A DNA stretch of 64,000 nt from Thuidium tamariscinum. Taxonomy: Eukaryota; Streptophyta; Bryopsida; Hypnales; Thuidiaceae. The stretch spans positions 14,508,001 through 14,572,000 of the forward strand of contig OX344751.2 in NCBI GenBank assembly GCA_947034885.2. Reading direction: 5' to 3'. A program made the translations under genes and the position numbers. Positions 36,149 through 46,888 of this stretch are shown in pieces (position 1 is the first letter of the stretch; every line of letters starts with the position of its first letter). The notes under the pieces were generated by a model, which was not told the origin of the DNA, did no database searches, and was given only the letters and a program-made list of their open reading frames with translations.

Positions 36149-37653
36149 CCTCATTGCCGTAGAGGACAAAAAGTGTCCTCACAGCTTGGCAATTTGATTT
36201 GAATTGCTATAACTTTTGCATCCAATGTTCAAATTCAATAAAAAAATTGTAAGAAAAGTTGCGCAAGCAATCTAGTATGTGTGGTAAAGTTATTGTGGGT
36301 TGTTGCAAGAAACACTTACGGATTTTGTCTCAAAATGGCCTATTTTCATGAGTCCTATGACTTTTAGAGTATTTTTTAAAAATAAAATAAAATATGGATA
36401 ATTTGAAGAGCAATGAGAATATTATGTCTCTTAAAATTCAGACCTAAGAAAATTTACCTCTAAAAGTTATGTACAAAAAAGGACAATTAAAAATACAATG
36501 AAAATAGATTTTTTTTTAAATAGTAAAAAAATTCAATAAAATTCAATAAAATAAGTTATTTCTCCTAAGTTAAAGATTCTTCATCTCTAATAAATTTCAT
36601 CTTCAAAAAAAATATTGTGTGTTCTGTACAAGTGTACCTTGGTAGTACACTTTGAACACATGTGGAAGTTGGACAATATAATATTTTCAAAAAATATCTC
36701 TTGTACTTGTGTAATTGTACTAGAGGACCATGCATGCCAATTTTTAACTCACAATTTTCTTTTTTGGGTCAAAAATATGACTAAGACCCCCCAAAATGGC
36801 CAAAGTAGACATCCAATTGGGGGCAATTTAAAAATAGTAGAATAATTTTTTTTAAACTGAAAAAATGACTCAACATGTAAAACTTTTGTGTGCACCTTCA
36901 ATGCAAATTTCAAGTCAAACAAAGAAAATATGAAAAAGTTATGAGCAAAAAATTACTTGATAAAGGTCAAGGGGACAAAAAAAGGACAAATGTTTCTTGC
37001 AATCACCCTTGTGGTCAAATTTTCAAGGCAATCCAATTTGTTTTGAATGCTTGGGAGCAATTCAAAGTTCAAAAACCTAACATTTTTGAATTACAATGAA
37101 CTTTGGCGGCTTGTTTCTTCCTCATACATTGTTAGTTTCTAATAAAATTTTGAAAAATTTGCGCATTCTAATTTAATTTGTGTGGCTGAAATTTCATATC
37201 AATCCAAGAAGTTATGAGTCACTAAGAAGCATTTTAGTAGAAAGAGGTTCAATTGTACATGTGTTTTTTGCACACTTTTTTGTTATTTTTTTGACATTTC
37301 AAAGTCATTTTGCAAATACAATGAGTCAATTCAATGAAATTTTTTTCCACCAATATCTTGATATGTACATTTTGAAGCACTTTCTAGTTCAAAGTTTTTA
37401 CATTGAGTAGGTTTAGAAATCAAATTTTGACCTCCAAATGTATTTTTAGAAAATTTTCAACATCTTTTTTTAACACTAAAACATTATAATCTCTCAATCT
37501 ATGCTGTCAAATGACTTCAAATTTTAACCATGTCATCTACAACATGCACACTACAAGATTGTATAGTTAAGATCTTCATAGCTTAGTTGCATATAGACTT
37601 ATGCAACCTAAAAAGTCAACATTTTTAGTACAATTGGATTTCTAGTGATGAAG
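36149..37653 (+). mobile_element. TIR element D, copy 1, with a nested TIR element
   Basis: The ends are imperfect inverted copies of TTAACCC-TCAT (TTAACCCCTCATTGC near 36153; its complement in GATGAAGGGTTAA near 37646). The right half (about 37090-37650) is homologous, in inverted orientation, to 45760-46345. A second element (36298-37007) sits inside it. Open frames in this part (36-76 residues of similar sequence in both copies) reflect shared repeat ancestry rather than a recognisable protein. Superfamily unknown; non-autonomous. Confidence 0.55.
36298..37007 (+). mobile_element. TIR (MITE-like) element, copy B, nested in element D
   Basis: Left end GGTTGTTGCAAGAAACA and right end complement of GGTGATTGCAAGAAACA, with a near-perfect flanking duplication (ATTGTG / CTTGTG). 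The last ~240 bp match copy A (22-756), including CCAATTGGGGG and AAAACTTTTGTGTG. No coding capacity. It interrupts element D, so it is the younger of the two insertions. Confidence 0.65.
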
Positions 37654-40600
37654 GGTTAAAAGACCAATGATTCATGGTATAAAAGTGATAAATTCAATTG
37701 ATCATATTGTTCAAAATATGATTCAAACTAGACCAAATCTTTTATCATTAGGATTGGTGAAAAAAAAACATTTAATTTTGGTCTCATCCCACTCAAAGAA
37801 TGCTAAAATTTTACAACATCCAATTTGGTATTTTGTGTCCAATAGAATTTTCAACCTTGAACCTTGACAAAGAATTGAGATTTTTAGTCAAAATCCAATC
37901 ACAAAAGTAGCATTCATATGAAAAAGTGACCTCATCTCCCTACAAATCACTACAAGTGAACTAGAAACATGTCAAACAAGTCATTCAAATCCTTCTACTT
38001 TTGATTCACCAAAGTAAAACCTAATCACATCCATCTCATCAAAAGTTACAATCCAATACACCAATCCTACATCAATTCCTTCAAGCACTTTCATAGAATT
38101 GGCACAATACAACAAACAAAAGAATAGCCCATCAATGAGAGTTTATTGAATTCCTATCACTATACGACACGAACAATTAGCATACCAACTCATTCTGTGA
38201 ATTCTAAATCCTTCAATTTATAGAGAAGTTTCCACAATTGGAAGGATTCTTGGTGCTCACCTTGCATGACATTGATGCCCAATGCATATTGTCTTATGAG
38301 CCATGCCACGCCCTCTATTTGCTAAAGCTTCAATTCTACAATGATCACCTAATTTTTGTACTCCACTTGCATGGGGTCAAAATCTAGCATTCCCTTAGCC
38401 TTGAACTGCACCACGGCTTTAGCAACCTCTTTCATTTTGTTTAGGGGATCCATGGCCCAACAATTTCTAATTCTTAACAAAGGTTTGTTGTATTGCAATT
38501 CTTACAAGCATATTTAATACAATCAAAATAGTTGATTGTGTGACATGAAATTGAGGATATTAGTGCAATTTATGAGTCGAGGGCTACAACTCCTTGCCAA
38601 GCTTGACACATTCAATTTGTTGCATTGCTAACAACTGCGAGGGCCATAGATCCACCAAAGGCCAAGAGTTGGAAGCTCAATCTGAATTTGAAGCCTTTTG
38701 AAAAGTCAGCAAAGGATCTAGCAGGGGTGGGAATTTGGGATTTCAAGAACCAACAAAAGTTACATTCGAAAATAATTTACTCATTTTTGCAAAAATACAG
38801 TGCCACGTGTCACCTTGTAATTGGTGTGAGGTGATAAGGATCCCTAAGAATCTAACTTGTAAACTCAATTTCAACATGTGAGTGCCAAGTTGGACCTCTA
38901 CATATGATAAATGTAACAAAGAACATTCAATATAAAGTCAAAATAAGCAATTCAACTTAGTTCTTGGAGGCACCTTTATTAAGAAAAAAACATTTACTAA
39001 TAGGTAGTATTAGCAATTGATATCATAAACTTTAAGAGAAGAATAGAGTTTTTGGATAAGATGAGTAATTACTATGAATTTTCAAAGTGAAAGCTCTTCA
39101 AGCTATTGAAACCATGACATAGCTTGATTATGAAACCAAAATCTAGGTGATCAATAGTCAAATAATTGCAATTAAATATGGAAAGAATTTAATTGCACTT
39201 TTGGAGATGATTTCACTTTTAGTAGATTTTTACTTGTCAAGAATGTATACATAGACACTCTTGGGTGATTTCACCTTAATAACAAACTCCTAAAAAGTTG
39301 AAGCATCAAGCTACGATTCGTCTATCAATACATAAGAATTTTTAGAAGGATTAATTTCTTTGTAGACCTTATCACGTATTCTACAATATATCTTAAGTAT
39401 TCCAAGCATGTGATAGTCCTTAGTTAAATACCATCTTAACTCCCTTGGGTTTACAAACAAGATTATTCAAATTCCTAAGAACCATCTCTATGTACATATT
39501 TCTTAAATAAATTCCATTGATGTAGATATATGATATTGTTTTTGAAGGAGATTCTTTATGGCCTACACATTTCTTATTTATATAGAAACTTCATACAAAG
39601 GAGAAGAAAACACTAAATATGTTGCACAATGAGACCTTGAAATGATTGCCTTATTTGCTCTCACCACTCAATTCTATACCTTCATAGTTACAATATTCAT
39701 AGTATGTTGCTAGACAAAAAAATCTCTTACTATGGCCACCCTAGGATAGGACTGAGACATTAGATTGCTTCACGTTTTGGATAGATTTTCTAGCCTTTGT
39801 AGCTTTGGATGCAATTTTGCATCAAATGAAAGTGGGAGACAAAGTTGATCAATAAGGTCTTTGAATAGCAAAGTTAAAGTATCTAGAATTTTACAATCTA
39901 GGGAGTCAAGATCTTTCTTACGACAAGTGTATTACAGCAAGCAAAGAAATAGGTGCTGAAAGCCTTAAAATGTGAAAATAGTGCTTTTTGATGGAATTTC
40001 CTCTATGTTTCATGAGGATTTTTACTCCTTGATCAAAATTTGCCTAAGGTTTTGATTCACTTCATGATCATTTTACTTGTGATTTATTGAATCAATCAAA
40101 TTCAAAATGCTTGATTGCATTCACCACCTACATACCCTAATGAATAGGATATAGACACCATGATAAACTCCTTTTCATCTCTACACTTCAAAGCACATTG
40201 GAATACTTTCATGGCATATTTTGCCAAAACTAAAAAAACTTCAAACCATTGTTGCAAAGATAGAGAATGTAGTACACTATGGTTTACAAAAATCATACCA
40301 AAGATATTCAAGTGAACATCTATACTAAAGAGCCATTTGTTGAAGGTGTTTTCAGCAACAAGCCACATAGGAATATAATTATTTTGGATGTCATAGAAAT
40401 AAAGAGTATTGATAATATTAAAATATAATCTTTATAATAGATCGAATTTTTTTCAATATCTAATTTAGTAGGTAATTCTTGAGGTCTCAAACATCTTGGG
40501 ACCTCAAGATGTGTCAAACCATCACAATCACCTACAAAGTTACATATTGAAGAAAGTTGAATTTAGTTTAACCCCTCAAGGACCAATGTTCTTTTTTTGG

Positions 40601-43185
40601 CAACATAAAAATTTTGGGTAGGTACATGTAATTAGAGATTTCCATGTCTTGGGATCAAATTTTAATAGAAGGTGTGGACGAAGAATATCTTTAAAGCCCA
40701 ACAATTTTCATGACTTTTGACTACATCATTAAAAAGATATCGCATGATATATTGTTTATTTGTCAACTCTAGCAATTTGGGCAAATCTAAAAAATCACTT
40801 TTTTCTTAAAAACAAAATTTGAATTGGTTTTATAGATTTGTGTGTGTGTGTGTGTGTGTGTATTAATGAATAAAAAGTTACAAAGAATTCTCGTTTGCGG
40901 GTGATTATAAATAAACTTTGAAGTCTTTTATTATATTCAATTTTTAATATTTTTGGAAAAAATAAAAACATTAGATTTCTATTTTTCATTACAACATTTG
41001 AACCATTAGGACTAGGATTTTTCAATTCAATAAATAAATTATTAAACAATTATTTAGTATTTTGAATCATTCTCTATTTCTTTCTACTTACTATTTTTTT
41101 GTACATGTTGTACAATTTCAAATGATTTGAAAATTTCAAGCATGTAGCTAGCTTCAATTGAAGAATGAATTCAAAGAGTTACATCCATTTTGAAATTTTT
41201 TGCATACAAAGGTAGCCTTTGAAGTGTAGTTGCTTGGATTTTCGCAGTGGTAAAGAAAAGATTTTTATAACTTCAAACATTAGTATCTTGCAAACTACAT
41301 GGTGGAAATTTTTGAAATTTTTTCTATAGCTTTTCAAACTAATGCACTAAAAGATCTTGTGGTTATATTATTCCAAAAATGTTTTTTTTCTAAAATTTGG
41401 TAGTTGTCCTAGAAATGACAGTTTAGGAGCGATTTTGGTAAAAAAAATAGTCAAAACCTTTAGAGGTTAAAGATTTTTTTAATTGATAGACCTTATCTCT
41501 AAAACATTGAAAATAACTATAGCAATGCTATAATGTAGAATTTCTTTAGACTATTTATAATAAATGCTTCAAGTATAAATCTTTTGGAACAAGGTGAAAT
41601 CTCTCCTACATTTTATCATAGGTAGCTAGAAATTTAACTATTGGCTATCTTTAGCATAGGCTCAATGTAAGTCCTTTCATTTCTTGAATGAAAATATGTG
41701 TGTGTTTGAAGGATAGATCCTCCCAATAATTATATATAAGTTGAATGTTACTTTGACCTAGAATTATACAAAATTTTATGTATTGGTGTTATATAATAAA
41801 ATGAATGAACTTGTCCTTCTTAGTCTTCACCTTGCTACACCTTGTATTTTAGTTTTTGCTTGATTTATGCCAAAAGATATACAATATCAATTTGCAAGAA
41901 AATCAGGTTGTCATTTGATATCAATACATTGAAATGCATGTAGAAATAAGTTGTATTCACATATGTAAGCAAAAATATATACAACAACTTAATTGATTGC
42001 TTGCAATGTCATAAGAAGTGTAATCCACATTAAATCATTTAGTTTACATGGCATGATTGAATATGACAATGTTTTAAGACTAATGGAGCTTATGATAAAA
42101 AATACTAATGATGTCTAATAAGGATGACAACACTTTTGTACTATAATCTAGTTTCTACCCAAAAGATGGCACTTAACCCTTAAAAGAAGAACTTATAACT
42201 AGTCATATTGTCCATTACCTAGTTTGTTGCCATTTTTGAACTAGATATGTATGAAAAATTTTATATTTATTTTTTAGTGATGGTATTACATGTCTCGTGT
42301 ACTTTACAAAAAATTTAGTTTTTCTTGTGGAAAATTGATTTTTTTGGAGAGTTTTTGAAGAAAAATCACATCAAATGGAAAATTGTTTAAAAAAATCTGA
42401 AAATTTCACTAGGGGTGTTCATTATAATGACCAAATTCATAGTGTAAATTGAATTTTTGTATCATTCTATAATTAAAATTTGATAAAAATTATAAATCCA
42501 AATTCAAGGCTCAAATGGCAATAAATATTTTCATTTTAGGAATTTTTTTCAAAATTGGAATTTGAATCAAAACTAGAGTATTTGAACTTCATCTAGTTAG
42601 TTGGGCTCAAACTCAAAAAATGTCATTTTTGTGCAAAAATTTCAAATTTAGAAACAAAAATAACAAATTTTTTTAAAAATAATTTCACTAATATGACATA
42701 TTTTATGATCCATTTCTTTCAATGATTTCTTATCCACATGAAAACAACAACTAGGAAGACTACAAACTCAATTAGATACTCTTCATAACCCTTTATGAAA
42801 GGTTAACAAGCAAAAAATGGACAAAAAAACTCTTTCAGTTTCCATGTAGCCCACCTCCTTGTCATCCAATTACCACAAATTGGTGCCTCAAATGTTATTG
42901 GGTAAATCTTGTAATTTAAACACGGCACCCCACGACCAAAGTAGTCTCCAAAATACTTTGATTAGTGGACCAATAAATGCATCATCTTTATCTATAATCA
43001 ACAATGAAGTCATCTACATTAGACCATTTTGGTCTATAGTGTTCTTAGAAGATTAAATCCCCAAATACCTAGAGCACCAATTTTTAGTGGTGACAATACT
43101 TAGAAGTTAAATAAAATCTTATCAAATTATCATTTTTAGTAGTTTATATTTTTGAAAAATTCATTTTGAAAAAGAATGAATATGG
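37654..43185. other. AT-rich gene-empty DNA
   Basis: About 5.5 kb without supportable coding sequence. It contains a (TG)11 microsatellite and one copy of the short AATCACCTACAAA motif near 40525. The segment at about 38200-38850 is less AT-rich but has no frame with recognisable features. Confidence 0.55.
40839..40861. repeat. (TG)11 microsatellite
   Basis: Eleven uninterrupted TG units in AT-rich intergenic DNA. Confidence 0.95.
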
Positions 43186-44266
43186 GGTGATTGCAAGAAA
43201 CACTTGTACTGCTGTGTTGCATCATGTTTTGTGGTGACTAGTTTTTTAGCCATAACTTTTGTTTTTTAGCTCCAAATGATTCAAATTTTTTTAAATGGGT
43301 ACTCATAACTATTATACATCATTCAAAATTTTTGAGTATTTTAAAAAAATATGTTACTATTTTTAAATAGCCCCCAATTTTTTGTCACATATTCCAATTT
43401 AGGGGTTTTTAGTACTATCTAGAACCCAAAAAAATGAATTTTGAGCTGAAATTTTGAGAGGATGTTTTCCTGGTAGAATTATAGCTTATCTTAAAAGGAA
43501 TTTCAAAAATAGTCATTTTCATGTGGTGTAGAAGTCTACAAAGAGACCTTTTTTCTGCTTGCTTTTTGAAACGTGTAAAACATTTTTTTGGTGATTTTCT
43601 TGGTCAAGCCTTATCACCAAAAAGTCTTTTCAAATGGACTATTTTTATTTTTATTTTAAAAAATGTTTTTATATTTTTTATTAATTAAAACATTGAAGTA
43701 TGTATTTTCTTCACCGGAATTCTATGTGTTCTATGTCCAAAATTCTAGTGAAGAAAAATACAACTTCAACATTTTAATTTGTAAAAAATAGAAAAAACAA
43801 ATTTAATGAAATCTAAAAATTGGCCATTTGAGAAGACTTTTTGGTGATAAGGCTTGACTAAGAAAATCACCAAAAAAATGTTTTATATGTTTCAAAAAGC
43901 AAGTAGAAAGAAGGTCTCTTTGTAGATCAAAAAAATGACTATTTTTAAAATTCCTTTGGAGATAAGCTATAAGTCTACTATTAGAATATCCACTCAAATA
44001 TTCAGCTTAAAATTCGGTTTTTTGGGTTCTAAATAGTACTAAAAACCCCACAATGTCAAAGTGTGACAAATCAACAAAATTGAATTTTAAATATCAAATT
44101 ATTTTTTAAAATTTGTAAAAAATAAGGATAATAATGTGAGTTAAGATATCTAGGAAGAGTTTTTTAAATTTTGGGCACTTAGTTTTTTATTCAAAAGTTA
44201 GAGCGATCTTAAAGCGGTCAAACCAAAAAAACGCAACAAATAGTACAGGTGTTTTGTGCATTCACC
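43186..44266. mobile_element. foldback-type element C, ~1.08 kb
   Basis: Almost the entire element is an inverted repeat of two ~500-bp arms (about 43186-43690 and 43760-44266) around a short AT-rich centre. Paired blocks include CTTGCTTTTTGAAAC, GGTGATTTTCTT, AAGCCTTATCACCAAAAAGT and GGGGTTTTTAGTACTAT. The outer ends read GGTGATTGCAAGAAACACTTG and, inverted, GGTGAATGCACAAAACACCTG, so the tips match the TIR of copies A and B. There is no coding sequence. It looks like a foldback relative of that TIR family; a 4-bp TATG is shared by the flanks but the target duplication is unclear. Confidence 0.7.
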
Positions 44267-45759
44267 CTATGATTCTTTTATTGAAGATTGCATATAAGGG
44301 TCATTAGATGAAATTTGGCTCTTTAAAAGGCTGTTTAGACCACTTCTCCCTGTTGTTTCTACAACACTGAGGAAATGGCTAACAATATTCAATTGAAATA
44401 AATTTTAAAAAGATTAAGGGCCACTAAAATTCAAAAAAAATTCAAAAAAAATTTGTAAGAAAAAAATTTGATGTGGTCATTCCTTGTGCGATCTCATCAA
44501 AAAGATTTTGAAAAGACATAAATTTATTGGTATATATATAAATAATGCCCTCTAATCTCAATTTTTTTTGTGACCATTATTTTAGATTTAATTTTTGAAA
44601 AGAAGATTGAAAGACTTCAAATCACTTTTACAATTTTAACACCCTAATGATTAAGCATTATAATCTTTCAATCCATGAGTGATATTGATGCATTTTTTTT
44701 TCCAACTGTCGTATCTAGTTTCAATATGTGTGCAAGCTAGGGAATCACCTAAAAAATCATATATTGAAGGAAGTTGAATCTTAATTAATAGGCAAGATTA
44801 GGAGCAACTGATAGAAAATTAGAGGGTTTCTTTTCATGTATTAACTTTTACAAAATGGTTGTACATTGGGTATTGATTTTTTATGGTAGTTATGTTACAT
44901 GATATGTATTAGCAAAGTACGTAGAAGATTGTAAAAATTTAATTCTCCTTGCAATCCATATTTTTTAATTTGTTATTACAAGAAATCTCTAAAGGCATAA
45001 GGAAAATGTAACTAATATATAGTGGGGTTCAATAAACTTACAAATTTTTGGATCTTGTTGAGAATGGAAGAATTTTAGGAGGCCCATGTATGCCAAAAAA
45101 GTAAATGGAATTTTCCATTTTCAAATGCTTTGGAATCACCAAAGTCTACTTCATCATCATTATGAATATTCATATGTAATTGAAAATCATACAAAGAATT
45201 TGATGATTTGTATATACACCATTTACGGTGAAAGGACCTATTAACCATAATCAATAAAATAAAAACATCTAGTCATGATTTAGGGTAGTGCAAGGCAAAG
45301 TAAATATTTCCAAAGGTGCATTGACAAAAATGATGGGGATTGCAAAGTGTTTGATAATTTTATCTCTTGAATTAAAATTACTATTAATTTTGAAAAACAA
45401 AAGTTGGATTTGACCAATGACCAACATCTAAAGTCATCCAATTTAGATCATTCAAGAACTACTATCCCACTCATTGATTCCTACTTTCTTGTTCACAAAT
45501 GTATCATTAATTGATTGGTCTAAACCTTGGAAAAATACAAAAACATGCATTTTAATGAAAAAATGGGAACTTTTCCAACTTTGGTTGAAAATATGGTACC
45601 CTATTGATTGTTGCTAGGGCACCAGTTAGTAGAGGGTCCCTCTACTATAGTATACCATCTAATGTTGTGACCATTTGTGAAAATTTCAACTAGCATCTCC
45701 TGGAGATCCTATAAAAATTATAATTTTTGAAACATATTTAGGTAGAAACCGAAGGCTCA
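44267..45759. other. AT-rich gene-empty DNA
   Basis: No coding sequence or bounded repeat was recognised, apart from one copy of the short AATCACCTA motif near 44742. Confidence 0.55.
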
Positions 45760-46345
45760 TCTACATTAGCCCTTCATCGCCTAAGCTCCAAACGGGTCTA
45801 AAAGCATCTTTGCTTTTCAAGCCTTATAAAGTTAAATGTCACTAAGGTATGAAAATCTCAACCATACAATCTTGTAGTGTGTATTTTGAAGATGACGTGG
45901 ATCCAATTTGGAGTCATTTGGCTATATAGACTACAAGATCATAATGTTTTAGTCTTGAAAAAGATGCTAAAATTTCCCTAAAAACACATTTGGAGGTGAA
46001 ATCTAAATCCTAAGCTACTCAAATGAACAAACTTTAAACTACGAAGTCATTCAGAACCAAAATACAAACACATTCATTGGTGGAAAAAAAAATTCATTCA
46101 AATGCTTTGAATTGTTTGCAAAATGACTTTGAAATGTCAAAACAATAGCTAAAAAGGGTGCAAAAAATGCATCTATGACTACACCTCCTTCTACTAAAAT
46201 GCTTCTCAATCCCTTGTAACTTCTTGGATAGATATGAAATTTTAGCCGCACAAACTAGACTAGAATGCGCAACTTTTCCAACAAAATTATTAGAAACAAA
46301 CATCGTATGAGGAAGAAACAACCGCCACAGTTCACTGTAATAGAA
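45760..46345 (-). mobile_element. TIR element D, copy 2 (partial, inverted)
   Basis: Read on the minus strand, this matches 37090-37650 over nearly its whole length: TTTGTTTCTTCCTCATAC, AAATTTCATATC-ATCCAAGAA, AGAAGCATTTTAGTAGAA, TTTGACATTTCAAAGTCA, and the end GATGAAGGG-TAA. The opposite end is not evident, so it is either truncated or diverged. Confidence 0.6.
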
Positions 46346-46439
46346 AATGGCACCTATCCTTAAAGCGCCATCTACAGTGTGTATACATTTCCAAAATTAG
46401 TCATGTACCCAAATTGCAGATAGCCCTTTTAGAAACAGA

Positions 46440-46888
46440 CTTTGACTTTGACTGTTAATAACTTTTGCATATAGTATCCAAATCCTCTGTTCTTTGGTGT
46501 GTTGGAACATGCTTTCACTCGCCAATAAGACTGTATAAAAATCTGAACAGCATGATAACAAGAATAAGTGGCGCTTTTGGATGTACCCACCTTACCCAAA
46601 TACCTCTGTACAGTCCAATATGCTACAGCACCCAAAACTCGTGTACCACAACTCATCTACGGTTAGCAAAATTCAATGGGACTTTACACGCACTTGCTTG
46701 GAAAGAGATTTGAGTCGGGACACCAAGCAAACTTTGGATATCGATGGATGAGAATTGGATTGAAATGACGGATGGATGTGGATGAATAGTATCATTCCTT
46801 GAAGTTATCATCCAATCCGCTGTTGCTTGTGACTACGCAGAGGTTTGGCGAGTTAAGGTAAGTTCAGGTCTTCATGCCGAAGGTAGCC
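46440..46888 (+). promoter_or_regulatory. FKBP18 upstream region
   Basis: Base composition rises towards the gene from about 46.4 kb. A TATA-like TGTATAAAAAT occurs near 46532, roughly 350 bp before the start codon. This is plausible only if the leader is long, so the assignment is weak. Confidence 0.25.

Noticed and set aside
37180-37410. Similar small open frames at 37180-37410 (+) and 46051-46251 (-), which could suggest a conserved short protein
   Set aside because: Their similarity follows from the two copies of repeat element D; matching extends beyond the frames and no protein family is evident.
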